Shown: positions 23,831 to 33,417 of the stretch, piece by piece | How positions within the stretch are numbered: the stretch's first letter is position 1 | How the letters are laid out: the number at the start of each line of letters is the position of its first letter | Assembly: GCA_023396225.1 (NCBI GenBank) | Contig: JAEWWT010000025.1 | Location: forward strand, 69,926 to 133,925 | DNA length: 64,000 nt | Direction of reading: 5' to 3' | Source of the DNA: Bacillota bacterium | GTDB taxonomy: Bacteria; Bacillota; Clostridia; Oscillospirales; Ruminococcaceae | The notes under the pieces: generated by a model | What the model saw: the letters and a program-made list of their open reading frames with translations, nothing else | Told to the model about the DNA's origin: nothing | The model's database searches: none | Position numbers and translations under genes: made by a program

Positions 23831-24841
23831 ATGGCAGATTTTGTTGAACTTTCGCCAATACAGAAGGCTGCCATCGTTGTATCAACAGTTGGCGCGGAAA
23901 ATGCCGCTATAGTATTCAAACGGCTTAAGGATGATGAAGTTGAAAAACTCACATATGAGATTTCAAGTCTTCCTTATATAGATATCAATCAGGTAAATGA
24001 TGTCCTCAATGAGTTTTATGAGCTTTGTCTTACACAGAAGGTAATCACCGAGGGCGGTGTCGAATATGCCAAGACCGTTCTTGAAAAGGCCTTTGGTCCT
24101 GATGCAGCTGCTAAACTTATGGACAAGGTTTCACGTTCAATGCAGGCAAAGGCTTTCGAGTTTGTCAGAAAGTCAGACTACAAGAACCTTCTTGCTATCA
24201 TGCAGAACGAACACCCGCAGACAATTGCACTTATTCTTTCTTACATAAATTCGGATCAGGCATCTGCTGTTCTTTCAGAACTTCCTAAGGAAAAGCGTGT
24301 TGAAGTTGTTGAAAGAATTGCAAAGATGGAATCTGCATCACCTGAAACCATTGCTACAATTGAGGCTACTCTTGAAAGAAAGTTTGCCGCTGTTGTTTCG
24401 ATGGATCTTACAGAGGTAGGCGGCGTAAACTATGTTGCCGATATCCTCAATCATGTTGACAGAGCAACAGAAAAATACATCTTTGATGAACTTTCTGTCA
24501 GAGATCCAGCTCTTGTTGACGAAATCAAGAAGAAGATGTTCGTATTCGAAGATATTCTCGGACTCGACTCCATGTCTATCCAGAGATTTATCAGAGATGT
24601 CGAGGTCAAGGACCTTGCTGTTGCCATCAAGGGTTCAAACTCGGAAGTTGCCGCTGCTCTCTATGCAAACATGCCTCAGAGAATGCAGGAAACCATCCAG
24701 CAGGAAATCGAGTATCTGCATAATGTCCGTATGCGTGACGTTGAAGAAGCGCAGCAGAGAATTGTTGGCATTATCAGACATCTTGAAGATGAGGGTGAGC
24801 TTGTAATCGGTAAGAGTGGAGAGGACGAGATAATTGCATGA
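23831..24841 (+). CDS. fliG: Flagellar motor switch protein FliG
   Basis: This 336-residue C-ring protein has an N-terminal domain that binds FliF (LSPIQKAAIVVSTVG), a middle armadillo domain with the EHPQTIALILSYI motif near residue 120 and a C-terminal torque domain. The torque helix contains FVFEDILGLDSMSIQRFIRDVE, with the charged residues that face MotA. Length and all motifs are normal. The start codon follows the fliF stop directly, and the stop overlaps the fliH start (ATGA). Confidence 0.98.
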   Translation: MADFVELSPIQKAAIVVSTVGAENAAIVFKRLKDDEVEKLTYEISSLPYIDINQVNDVLNEFYELCLTQKVITEGGVEYAKTVLEKAFGPDAAAKLMDKVSRSMQAKAFEFVRKSDYKNLLAIMQNEHPQTIALILSYINSDQASAVLSELPKEKRVEVVERIAKMESASPETIATIEATLERKFAAVVSMDLTEVGGVNYVADILNHVDRATEKYIFDELSVRDPALVDEIKKKMFVFEDILGLDSMSIQRFIRDVEVKDLAVAIKGSNSEVAAALYANMPQRMQETIQQEIEYLHNVRMRDVEEAQQRIVGIIRHLEDEGELVIGKSGEDEIIA

Positions 24842-25695
24842 TTGTTAAATCCTGTGTTTATAACTTTGAATCCGATAAGCCTGTGCCGCTGAACAATACC
24901 ATTTATGTACCGTCAGAGGAAAATGAAACGGAAAGTGCCGCTGATGCTGCTGAAATGAGAAAGCGTGAGGAGCAGCAGAGGAGAGAAGCCGAGGAAAAAC
25001 GAATTCAGAAAGCTGTTGAAGACAGGGTCAGAGTTGCTCTTGAGCAGTCAAGAGCGCAGTCGGATGCTTATGCAAATGATATAATTGCACAGGCTCAGGC
25101 AAAGGCAAATGCGCTTACCGCAGATGCAAAAGCCACTACAAAGACTGTACTTGAAAAGGCTGCGATTGAATCTGCCGCTATGAAGGAACAGGCAAAAAAA
25201 GATGGTTATAAAGAGGGCTTTGATAAAGGTTCAGCCGATGCAAAGGCAAAATGCGAGAAATATGTTGAGGCTGCCGCAAAATTCATAGCTGAAATAAACT
25301 CCAATAAAGAGGCATATTACATCTCCCACGAAGCATTGCTAAGGGATGCGGTTTTCGAAATGGTAAAGAAAATTACCCTTGCAGAGCTTGACAGGGATGA
25401 CAAAATGATAGAACGGATTATTGTGAATGCCGCAAAGCAATTCAGAAATTCCGACTATATAAAGATTTCTCTCCTTGAGGGAGAGGTCAGCAGCGAGTTT
25501 ACTTCCGATGCTGAATTTATCAATAAAATTATACCTTTTATTCCTGAAATAGAAATTGAATATCTTAACCCGGAGGAAGCTGAGGAGGGCACGGTTATCC
25601 TTGACAATGACAAGGAGATTATTGATGCGTCAGTTCCGACACAGCTTGAGTTCCTAAGGGAAATAATCAAGAATACCAGAGGCGAAAAGAACTAA
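24838..25695 (+). CDS. fliH: Flagellar assembly protein FliH
   Basis: This 285-residue regulator of the export ATPase FliI has a long Glu/Arg/Gln-rich coiled coil (residues 35-110) followed by GYKEGFDKGSADAKAKCE, the FliH family GxxxG-like repeat. A C-terminal globular domain ends EFLREIIKNTRGE. FliH tethers FliI to the C ring and inhibits it until docking. It overlaps fliG by four bases (ATGA), a sign of translational coupling. Confidence 0.93.
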   Translation: MIVKSCVYNFESDKPVPLNNTIYVPSEENETESAADAAEMRKREEQQRREAEEKRIQKAVEDRVRVALEQSRAQSDAYANDIIAQAQAKANALTADAKATTKTVLEKAAIESAAMKEQAKKDGYKEGFDKGSADAKAKCEKYVEAAAKFIAEINSNKEAYYISHEALLRDAVFEMVKKITLAELDRDDKMIERIIVNAAKQFRNSDYIKISLLEGEVSSEFTSDAEFINKIIPFIPEIEIEYLNPEEAEEGTVILDNDKEIIDASVPTQLEFLREIIKNTRGEKN

Positions 25696-25730
25696 TATTA
25701 AATTATTCCGTAGAAAGTTTGGTCATTAAC

Positions 25731-27035
25731 ATGGACTTTGAAGCACTGCGTTCTGCTGTAAAGCAGGCGGATCTTTACCGGTATGAAGGAAAAATTGAAA
25801 AAATTATCGGTATGACTATTGAGGCATCGGGTCCGGTCTGCAATATCGGCGATGTGTGCAGAATATTCAAAAAAGGCGCTGATGACTATATTTACGCTGA
25901 AGTAGTTGGTTTCAACAACGGCAAGGTTATGCTGATGCCTTATACAGACATTGAGGGTATTGGCCCTGGTTCAATAGTTGACAACACGGGCGACAAGCTT
26001 GCGGTTGACGTTGGTCCTGAACTTGTTGGACGTATCATAAACGCTATCGGTCAGCCAATCGACGGCAAAGGCGAAATCAAGACAGTTGACAGATATTCCA
26101 TTGCAGGAGAACCTGTAAACCCGCTTACCAGACCAAGAATTGAAGATATTATCCCGTTTGGAGTCAAGGCTATTGACGGACTTCTTACAATAGGCAGAGG
26201 GCAGAGAATGGGGATATTCGCAGGCTCAGGGGTCGGAAAGTCAACACTTCTCGGCATGATTGCAAGGGAAGTTGAGGCGGATATAAATGTTATTGCCCTT
26301 GTAGGAGAGCGAGGACGTGAGGTACTTGAGTTCATTGAACGTGACCTCGGGGAAAAGGGTATGGCAAGATCAGTGCTTGTTATAGCAACCTCCGACCAGC
26401 CTGCTATGATGAGAAACAAATGTCCTATGACGGCTACAGCTATTGCAGAGTATTTCAAGGATCAGGGGCTTAACGTTCTGCTTATGATGGACTCACTTAC
26501 ACGTTACGCAATGGCACAGCGTGAAATCGGTCTTGCAGTCGGCGAAGCACCTATCGCAAGAGGTTATACGCCTTCAATTTATACAGCAATGCCTAAACTG
26601 CTTGAAAGAGCCGGAAACTTTGAAAAAGGCTCAATCACAGGTATATATACAGTTCTTGTTGAGGGTGACGATACTAATGAGCCTATCTCTGATACCGTAA
26701 GAGGTATCATTGACGGACATATCATTCTTTCAAGAAAAGTTGCGGCAAGAAATCATTATCCTGCTATTGAGGTTCTTGAATCAGTATCAAGACTTATGTC
26801 GGAAATTGCCGACAAGGAGCAGAAAGATGCCGCTGCAAAGATGAGAAATCTTCTTTCAACATATTACGCAAATTACGACCTTGTTTCTATCGGTGCTTAC
26901 AAAAAGGGAACAAACCCTGCACTTGACGAGGCATTGAAAAAAATAGACAAGATTAACGCATTTCTTCAGCAGGCTACAGACGAAGCTTTCAGCTATGACG
27001 AAACAGTTCTGATGCTGAAGGACGCTATAAAGTAG
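25731..27035 (+). CDS. fliI: Flagellum-specific ATPase FliI
   Basis: This 434-residue hexameric ATPase energises the flagellar type III export gate. It is homologous to F1-beta. The Walker A motif is GIFAGSGVGKSTLLG near residue 160, Walker B/Asp is LLMMDSLTRYAMAQRE, and GERGREVLEFIERDLG and the Q-loop VLVEGDDTNEPISD are all in order. The ATG at 25731 is preferred to the TTG at 25719. It follows fliH, its regulator. Confidence 0.98.
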   Translation: MDFEALRSAVKQADLYRYEGKIEKIIGMTIEASGPVCNIGDVCRIFKKGADDYIYAEVVGFNNGKVMLMPYTDIEGIGPGSIVDNTGDKLAVDVGPELVGRIINAIGQPIDGKGEIKTVDRYSIAGEPVNPLTRPRIEDIIPFGVKAIDGLLTIGRGQRMGIFAGSGVGKSTLLGMIAREVEADINVIALVGERGREVLEFIERDLGEKGMARSVLVIATSDQPAMMRNKCPMTATAIAEYFKDQGLNVLLMMDSLTRYAMAQREIGLAVGEAPIARGYTPSIYTAMPKLLERAGNFEKGSITGIYTVLVEGDDTNEPISDTVRGIIDGHIILSRKVAARNHYPAIEVLESVSRLMSEIADKEQKDAAAKMRNLLSTYYANYDLVSIGAYKKGTNPALDEALKKIDKINAFLQQATDEAFSYDETVLMLKDAIK

Positions 27036-27134
27036 TTTTTTCGTTTGAAGCGAGGAACAGCGTGAAAAAATCTCTTCATGAGGCTGTTTGTATCACAATA
27101 TCGTAACAGACTGAAGAAAGGAATGGCGATTAGG

Positions 27135-27578
27135 ATGAAGCGTTTTCAATTTACACTTGATAAGTTGCTTGGCTTTAAACAGCAGGTGCTTGACAGGGAA
27201 AAAAACGATCTTGCTCATCTGAGACGTCAGCAGCAGGAGATTGCTGACAAGAAATATGAGCTTGAAATGAAGCTCAGGCGTTCCAGCGACGATTTTGCAA
27301 TAAAGTCATCAAGAGGTATGACAATAGTACAGCTGACAGTTTTCAAGGATTATCACAAATCACTTTCTGAACAGATAAGGGAACTTGAACTGGCTATTTC
27401 TGTCTTTGAGGAGAAAATCCAAAAGCAGATGGGTATTGTTGTTGAGGCAACAAAGGAAGTTTCCTCGCTTGAAAAGCTTGAGGATAAACAGCTTGAGGAT
27501 TATAAATTCAGCAGTCAGAAAGCCGAAGAAAAGTTCATTGAAGAATATGTCACAAACTCCACATATCAGAGAGCATAA
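27135..27578 (+). CDS. fliJ: Flagellar export chaperone FliJ
   Basis: This 147-residue protein is almost entirely two antiparallel coiled-coil helices, as in FliJ, the central stalk of the export ATPase. It starts MKRFQFTLDKLLGFKQQVLD, the family N-terminus, and continues with heptads rich in Glu, Lys and Gln. I use the ATG at 27135 behind GAAAGGAATGG. Frames from 27078 or from the in-frame ATG at 27123 would include the ribosome-binding site. It lies between fliI and fliK as usual. Confidence 0.9.
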   Translation: MKRFQFTLDKLLGFKQQVLDREKNDLAHLRRQQQEIADKKYELEMKLRRSSDDFAIKSSRGMTIVQLTVFKDYHKSLSEQIRELELAISVFEEKIQKQMGIVVEATKEVSSLEKLEDKQLEDYKFSSQKAEEKFIEEYVTNSTYQRA

Positions 27579-27651
27579 ACGGGCATTTCGCACGGTCAAT
27601 CCGCAGTAAATGCGTTTTGATATATATTTTATTACGAAAGGCGGTGAAAAA

Positions 27652-29094
27652 ATGGACAGTATGTTATTCAATGTAATGGCGGCTCAAGGCTCAGTTCAGG
27701 CAAATCCTGTTTTGGGACAAAGTCAGGACACAGGCGTTCAGGGTGCTTTTGCGGGATTTCTTAACAGCGCTGTAAATGGGAATATACAGGTTCCTGTACA
27801 GGGTGTTGCGGAAGAAGCTGTTGCAGGAGATGTTAAGGTGCTTACTTTTGAGCAGAAGGCACAGATGCTTCTTGACCAGCTTGACAATATCGATGAAAGC
27901 GTTATGAAGCAGTTAAAGAACATTCTTGTAAAGATGTTTGTTTCAGATGCGCAGAACGGAAAGCTTAACGGTATGGCAAGTGCAATGTCAGGAAATATCA
28001 CAGGCGATTTTCTTCTTTCAGGAGAGGAAAACACAGAAATTGCTGATATTCTCAGCAGTTTAGCAGATGTAACATTATCAGCAGATAACGATGAAGAGGC
28101 TCTTGATGTTATTGCAGATGTTTTCGGGAAGATTTTTAAAACTGACAGCAAGGATGACAAGGATGCAGAAAATAGCGTTGCTGTAATGCTTGCGGCAATG
28201 ATTCAGACCTATTCCGACGCTCCTGACACAATTCAGAGAGTTTCCGAAATGGCAGCAGATCCGCAGACATATTCCGTTCAGGACATAACCAATTATGTAA
28301 GTGATTCGGATATATCACAGTGTCTTGATAAGTTCGCACAGGCAGCAAAGGTTTGCTCGCAGGAAATTGCACAGCAGCCGGAATTCACTATTCTGTCTTA
28401 TAAGCAGGAGGCAGCCGCAGGAGTTACTGCCCAATCAGCTGTAAGAGTTTCAGTTTCATCCGAACTTAATCAGATAATCGGCGAAAACGAACTGAACAGA
28501 AACCAGAACAACGGTCAGAACAGCAATCAGGATACAAACAGCTTTGAGGGTATGCTCATGCAGAGTGCGAATACTCCGCAGACATTTATCCCACAGGAAT
28601 CTGAAACTGTATCACCTGCAGAAGTATTCACACAGGTTGCTCCGCAGATTACAGAAAAAATCATTACTCAGCTATCTCAGTCAGTTCAGAATGACGGTGC
28701 AAGCGAATTGAAGATTATGCTTAATCCTGAATCACTCGGAGAAGTTGCAGTGAAGCTCGTTTCCCACGAAGGAGTGATTTCAATCATGATTTCAGCGGCA
28801 GATCCATCAGTAGCTAAGGCACTTTCCGATCATCTTCCTTCACTTGTAAGCTCGCTTGCAGGAAACAATGTTGATGTAAAGAATGTTCAGATTGTTGAAC
28901 CTGGTGACGCAGCAGCACAGATGGGATTTGATTTTGCAAACCACAACTCAGGCTTTGAGCAGAACAACAGCTCTTCAAACTCACGTACATCAGGAGTTTT
29001 CGCAATAGACGGAATTGCAGATGATGAAGCAGCGGTTGAAAGCACCTCAGAAATTTTACCGAAAGGAGAGGGAAGATTATGGGCGACAGCATGA
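27652..29094 (+). CDS. fliK: Flagellar hook-length control protein FliK
   Basis: This 480-residue protein has a long low-complexity N-terminal part rich in Asn, Gln, Ala and Asp and a C-terminal Flg_hook domain (about residues 355-430: SELKIMLNPESLGEVAVKLV ... DHLPSLVSSLAGNNVDV). FliK measures the growing hook and switches FlhB to late substrates. The tail is Ser/Asn-rich (EQNNSSSNSRTSG). The ATG at 27652 follows AAAGGCGG. The 3' end overlaps flgD by 16 bases. Confidence 0.92.
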   Translation: MDSMLFNVMAAQGSVQANPVLGQSQDTGVQGAFAGFLNSAVNGNIQVPVQGVAEEAVAGDVKVLTFEQKAQMLLDQLDNIDESVMKQLKNILVKMFVSDAQNGKLNGMASAMSGNITGDFLLSGEENTEIADILSSLADVTLSADNDEEALDVIADVFGKIFKTDSKDDKDAENSVAVMLAAMIQTYSDAPDTIQRVSEMAADPQTYSVQDITNYVSDSDISQCLDKFAQAAKVCSQEIAQQPEFTILSYKQEAAAGVTAQSAVRVSVSSELNQIIGENELNRNQNNGQNSNQDTNSFEGMLMQSANTPQTFIPQESETVSPAEVFTQVAPQITEKIITQLSQSVQNDGASELKIMLNPESLGEVAVKLVSHEGVISIMISAADPSVAKALSDHLPSLVSSLAGNNVDVKNVQIVEPGDAAAQMGFDFANHNSGFEQNNSSSNSRTSGVFAIDGIADDEAAVESTSEILPKGEGRLWATA

Positions 29095-30614
29095 CAGCGT
29101 TATCAGCTGATAATATGAACTCGGCGTTGGTAAGTACAAAGTACAACGCAAATCCGATAGATACATCGGAAAAGAAAAACGACTATATTGATTTTTCAAG
29201 CTACCTCAAGCTTCTTACCGCTCAGATGAGCAATCAGGATTTAAACGACCCTATGAGCGACTCAGAATTTCTTCAGCAGATGTCATCCTACTCAATGCTT
29301 GAAGCAATCAACCAGATGAATGTGCAGTCAAATATCAGTTACGCATCATCACTTGTAGGAAAGGCTGTAACAGTTTGCTCAAACGGTGTTTATGACACTG
29401 GTATCGTTGAATCGATTAGTGTAAACGACGGCAAGTATTATGCTGTAATCAATGGAAACAGCTATGAAACCTCTTCTGTAAGCGATGTTACGGAACCGGG
29501 CGTTTATAATGAACTTGCTAAGTATATCGGCAAGCAGGTTACTGTTGATGACGAAGGAACAGAAGTAACTGGCAAGGTTACAAACGTTGTTATCACACAG
29601 GGATCAGCACTTGCAGTTCTTGAAAACGGAAAGGCATATAAAATTGACAAGATTAAGGTTACAGAAGAATCAGGCACAGGAACAGGTTCAGAAGTCACAG
29701 CCACAGGAGATAAAACTGAAACGACAGCAGATAAAACTGAAGCAACAGAAACTCAGTCAGGATCTTATATTGCAGGAACTCTTTCTGTAAACGAAGAAGC
29801 TGCAAACTATCAGGCAAAGGCAGCAGCAATAAGCGAAAGCTTGTGGCAGACAATTGATTCAATGTCCAAGAAGGATGAAAATCTTTCAGCAGGCGCAGGA
29901 GATCTTTCGGGATTTTCAGAAAATCATACTGCATACACAAATGCGGGAACAAGCGCAGGTGTGCTGAACTTTGAGGATATGGATTTTGCTTCATACGCAT
30001 CAATGCTTAATTCCGACAATGATGAACTGTTTACAATGACACAGGATATTCCGGTTTCACAGGCTGCTGCAGGTGTAACATCAGAGTACTTTATGCTCAA
30101 TGTAAAGAACTCAGAAACTCTTGCAAGCAATAATCCTTTTACTTCACTTTCTTCCGACACAAGAACAACATCTACAAGAAAGTTTGCAGACGAATTTCCA
30201 AAGGAAGCTGAATTTGCAGACAGCATTGGCTCAAACATGCATGATATAAGATTTATAAATAACACAGGTGTATGCTCTGATATCAATACTGATACTGTTA
30301 TAGGAAGAACAGAAAGCGGCAAGGCTTTTACAGAAATAGGATTTAGTGGCAGAGGCAGACTCGGAGAGGTTGTTACATGGGCTGATGGCACACAGAGAGT
30401 TGAAATTATCAATTCTGACGGAAAATCAGGCTACTACACAACTTCAGGAAACTTTACTCTTGACGAAATCTGCAATTTTAACTGCGCACCAGGCTCACTT
30501 GCTGGAAAGCTTACCCCATTTGAATCTGCTATCAGACATTTTTCAAAGGAATATTCAGCAGAGGAAAAGCAGGCTATGCAGGCTTTTGCAAACTATATCA
30601 GCAACAGAGCGTAA
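29079..30614 (+). CDS. flgD: Flagellar hook-capping protein FlgD, unusually long
   Basis: FlgD forms the cap under which hook subunits assemble. Residues 25-90 (SSYLKLLTAQMSNQDLNDPM, then SDSEFLQQMSSYSMLEAINQ) are the conserved N-terminal domain, followed by a beta-rich region to about residue 195 (VGKAVTVCSNGVYDTGIVES). The protein then runs for about 300 further residues. A Thr/Glu-rich linker (TATGDKTETTADKTEATE) leads to a C-terminal domain ending GSLAGKLTPFESAIRHFSKE and a helix. Typical FlgD is 140-260 residues, so this 511-residue form has a large extension of unknown role. The ATG at 29079 follows GAGAGGGAAG. Confidence 0.88.
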   Translation: MGDSMTALSADNMNSALVSTKYNANPIDTSEKKNDYIDFSSYLKLLTAQMSNQDLNDPMSDSEFLQQMSSYSMLEAINQMNVQSNISYASSLVGKAVTVCSNGVYDTGIVESISVNDGKYYAVINGNSYETSSVSDVTEPGVYNELAKYIGKQVTVDDEGTEVTGKVTNVVITQGSALAVLENGKAYKIDKIKVTEESGTGTGSEVTATGDKTETTADKTEATETQSGSYIAGTLSVNEEAANYQAKAAAISESLWQTIDSMSKKDENLSAGAGDLSGFSENHTAYTNAGTSAGVLNFEDMDFASYASMLNSDNDELFTMTQDIPVSQAAAGVTSEYFMLNVKNSETLASNNPFTSLSSDTRTTSTRKFADEFPKEAEFADSIGSNMHDIRFINNTGVCSDINTDTVIGRTESGKAFTEIGFSGRGRLGEVVTWADGTQRVEIINSDGKSGYYTTSGNFTLDEICNFNCAPGSLAGKLTPFESAIRHFSKEYSAEEKQAMQAFANYISNRA

Positions 30615-30659
30615 CAGTAATATTTAATATCGGCATTACAGAAAGAGCGGTGATGATGA

Positions 30660-31067
30660 ATGCTGATTAATGAATATCTGCAAACCAGAAACATAGCGGT
30701 TACTACGGGTAATGCTACGGGATTTCCTCAGCAGACGCAGAAAACCTCAGACCCGCAGAACAGCTCCTTTGCAAAGGAACTGAAATCACAGCTTGAGAAA
30801 AAAATGGACTCGGGCGTTGAATTTTCAAAACATGCTATGGAACGGCTTTCAGAAAGAAACATTGACCTTGATTCGGAAAACACACTTGAGAGACTTAACA
30901 AGGCAGTTGAGCTTGCAGGAGAAAAAGGTTCAAATGATGCGCTTGTTATTGTAGGATCAAATGCGTTTGTTGTAAGCGTCAGAAACAACAAGGTCATAAC
31001 CACAATGTCCGCAGATGATATGCAGGGCAATGTCTTTACAAATATTGATTCAACAGTATTTATGTAA
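30660..31067 (+). CDS. Flagellar operon protein (TIGR02530 / Flg_new type)
   Basis: This 135-residue protein is found between flgD and flgE in many Firmicutes. The recognisable part is GVEFSKHAMERLSERNIDLD (residues 52-71), followed by helix and strand segments ending in ALVIVGSNAFVVSVRNNKVI and an acidic tail. Its role in the hook region is not established. The spacing and order (flgD, this gene, flgE) strongly support the assignment. Confidence 0.88.
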   Translation: MLINEYLQTRNIAVTTGNATGFPQQTQKTSDPQNSSFAKELKSQLEKKMDSGVEFSKHAMERLSERNIDLDSENTLERLNKAVELAGEKGSNDALVIVGSNAFVVSVRNNKVITTMSADDMQGNVFTNIDSTVFM

Positions 31068-31118
31068 TATGATACCGTTAAAAATGATTGGACCGACATG
31101 GAGATCTTTCCGTTCTGA

Positions 31119-31160
31119 ATGACTTGACGAACGGAATAACGGTGAATATTCGGATAATAC
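31119..31160 (+). promoter_or_regulatory. Hairpin in the flgE leader
   Basis: TTCCGTTC pairs perfectly with GAACGGAA across a 13-base loop, about 45 bases upstream of the flgE start. It has no T-run and is not a terminator; it may protect or pause the transcript. Confidence 0.4.
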
Positions 31161-31189
31161 TGAATAAAAAATTAGGAGTGTTGGTTAAT

Positions 31190-32155
31190 ATGATGAGATC
31201 ACTTTACTCTGGCGTAGCAGGTCTTACCTCCCACCAGACAAGAATGGACGTTATCGGTAATAATATCGCAAACGTTAATACATACGGTTTCAAGGCTTCA
31301 AGAACAACTTTTGCGGACGTTTATTATCAGGCAACACAGAATGCAACAGCAGGTAATGCTTCTTTTGCTGGTAATAACCCTTCAACAGTAGGTTATGGTG
31401 TTCAGGTAAACTCAATTGACAAGGATATGTCTATGACATCATTCCAGTCAACAAACAGAACTCTTGATCTTGCTGTAAGCGGCGCAGGCTATTTCATCAC
31501 AGCTACTTTTACCAGCGACTCAGCTGGAGCAATTGATCCTGCGACTAAGCCGACAACAACAACATATACCAGAATGGGTAATCTTGGTATTGACTCAAAT
31601 GGTAACCTTGTAAGCAGCATGAATACTTATGTACTTGGTACAAATAATACAGATCTTGCAGCAATCGGCGACGCAAGCGCAACAGCACTTAAAGCAGTAG
31701 CAACAGCAGGAACATCTGCCGGTCTTACATATGCAAACAGAATTAACATCAATGAACTTATCAACGCAGCTTGGACAGGTCACACTCCTGCGCTTACATA
31801 TGCTGACCTTTCTTCATTTACAGTAGGTACAGATGGTGTTATTTCAGCATCATATAACGGCGAAATCAAGGCTCTTGCAAGAATTGACATTGCAGTTTTT
31901 GACAACCAGGAAGGTCTTATTGAAGCAGGCAATACTTCTTTCAGTGAAACAGCTGCTTCAGGCACAGCAAAGATTAAAAAGTCGGGAGATTCCGGAACAG
32001 GTACTATAGCTTCAGGAAAGCTTGAAATGTCAAACGTAAACCTTGCCGGAGAATTTTCTGACATGATCGTAACGCAGAGAGGATTCCAGGCAAACGCAAG
32101 AATTATAACAACCTCAGATACAATGCTCGAGGAACTTGTAAACCTTAAGAGATAA
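31190..32155 (+). CDS. flgE: Flagellar hook protein FlgE
   Basis: This 321-residue hook subunit has the N-terminal signature MMRSLYSGVAGLTSHQTRMD followed by VIGNNIANVNTYGFKASRTT, and the C-terminal SNVNLAGEFSDMIVTQRGFQ helix of hook proteins. The central domain is Ala/Thr/Ser-rich and shorter than in Salmonella. The ATG at 31190 follows AGGAGTG; upstream in-frame codons from 31088 lie in the leader. The gene is followed by a MITE-like repeat within the operon. Confidence 0.95.
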   Translation: MMRSLYSGVAGLTSHQTRMDVIGNNIANVNTYGFKASRTTFADVYYQATQNATAGNASFAGNNPSTVGYGVQVNSIDKDMSMTSFQSTNRTLDLAVSGAGYFITATFTSDSAGAIDPATKPTTTTYTRMGNLGIDSNGNLVSSMNTYVLGTNNTDLAAIGDASATALKAVATAGTSAGLTYANRININELINAAWTGHTPALTYADLSSFTVGTDGVISASYNGEIKALARIDIAVFDNQEGLIEAGNTSFSETAASGTAKIKKSGDSGTGTIASGKLEMSNVNLAGEFSDMIVTQRGFQANARIITTSDTMLEELVNLKR

Positions 32156-32167
32156 GCTTAAAATTAT

Positions 32168-32284
32168 TTAGGGCAATACCGTATAAAGCCACAGGCTACG
32201 TTTCGACGATTTAAGAAACATCGAAAATACGTTACTGAGCCTGTTTTGAAAATCGACAGAAACGTATTGTGCAGTATTACCTTA
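32168..32284 (-). repeat. 117-bp palindromic MITE-like repeat, copy 4, inside the flagellar operon
   Basis: It starts TTAGGGCAATACCGTATAAAG and ends TTGTGCAGTATTACCTTA, with long internal inverted arms, and has the orientation of copy 1. It lies between flgE and flbD, so the operon transcript must read through a strong hairpin. Confidence 0.88.
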
Positions 32285-32378
32285 GTAAGACAGGGCCGCT
32301 GATCAACATCGGAATGAATGATCAGCGTTCCTGATACTTACATGACGCAAGAATAAGCAAAAAGAAATGGAGAGTTAT

Positions 32379-32582
32379 ATGATTAAACTTACACGTCTGA
32401 GTGGAACAGAACTGCTTATTAATGAAAATTTTATTGAGACAATTGAACAGACACCTGACACAGTACTTACAATGCAGAACGGACACAGATATTTTATAAA
32501 AGAAACTGTCGACCAGATAATAAGCCTTTCAGAAGAGTATCAGAGAAGAATTCGTATTAATATAGAAAATAATCAGCAGTAA
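32379..32582 (+). CDS. flbD: Flagellar protein FlbD
   Basis: This 67-residue small protein of the FlbD (YlzI/SwrD) family has the family start MIKLTRLSGTELLINENFIE followed by IEQTPDTVLTMQNGHRYFIKE and a C-terminal helix. In Bacillus the homologue SwrD increases flagellar motor power. The gene precedes motA, consistent with that. The start ATG at 32379 is chosen over 32367, which lies in the AAAGAAATGGAG site. Confidence 0.93.
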   Translation: MIKLTRLSGTELLINENFIETIEQTPDTVLTMQNGHRYFIKETVDQIISLSEEYQRRIRINIENNQQ

Positions 32583-32625
32583 TTGCTTTTGAATAAATTA
32601 TTATGGTTGCATTGGAGGAAATTTC

Positions 32626-33417
32626 ATGAACATTACGGGAATAATTGGGCTTGTTTTGGCGCTTGGATTTGTAGTTTATGGATGTATGAGCGGAGGCGGA
32701 AGTCTTAGTAACTTCTATGATGTACCGTCACTTGCTATTGTTATCGGCGGTACTTTAGGTGCTGTTATTTTTAACTATCCTGTTTCAGTATTAAAGGTTT
32801 TGCCAAAGATGCTTAAATTAGTATTCTTTACTCCTAAATACGATCCTGAAAAATACATAAACCAGATGGTTGAGCATTGTAAAACTGCGAGATTAAAAGG
32901 TATTCTTGCTCTTGAAGAAGCTGCAAATGCATGTACTGATCCGTTCATGAAATCAGCCTTGATGCTTGTAGTTGATGCAAATGATTCAGAAAAAGTAAAA
33001 TCTATGCTTGATGACTCAATTGACTTTATGTGCGAACGACACGAAAGTAATTTTGCATTATTTATAAAAGCTTCTGCTGTTGCTCCTGCTATGGGTATGG
33101 TTGGTACACTTTGCGGACTTGTAAACATGCTCCAGACGATGGACCCGACAGATCCAAGCTCAGCCGCTTCACTCGGAAGTTCAATGTCTACAGCTCTTGT
33201 AACCACATTCTACGGCTGTATTCTTGCGCATATCCTATTTACTCCTATGGGTAACCAGCTTAAATATGTACATAACAAGGAAGTTCTTTGTATGCAGATA
33301 GTTGAACAGGGTACGCTTGCAATTATTTCAGGTGCAAACCCAAGATACGTTGAAGAAAAACTTAGAATGATGCTTCCAGCAAGCAAAAAGCCTGAACCAG
33401 CAAAGACAGAAAAATAG
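32626..33417 (+). CDS. motA: Flagellar motor stator protein MotA
   Basis: This 263-residue protein has four membrane segments: residues 3-22, 32-50, about 150-170 (AVAPAMGMVGTLCGLVNMLQ) and 185-205. A large cytoplasmic loop holds the charged residues that contact FliG. With MotB it forms the ion channel of the stator. GGAGGAAA precedes the ATG. It is followed by an unusual 175-base A/T-rich gap before motB. Confidence 0.97.
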   Translation: MNITGIIGLVLALGFVVYGCMSGGGSLSNFYDVPSLAIVIGGTLGAVIFNYPVSVLKVLPKMLKLVFFTPKYDPEKYINQMVEHCKTARLKGILALEEAANACTDPFMKSALMLVVDANDSEKVKSMLDDSIDFMCERHESNFALFIKASAVAPAMGMVGTLCGLVNMLQTMDPTDPSSAASLGSSMSTALVTTFYGCILAHILFTPMGNQLKYVHNKEVLCMQIVEQGTLAIISGANPRYVEEKLRMMLPASKKPEPAKTEK

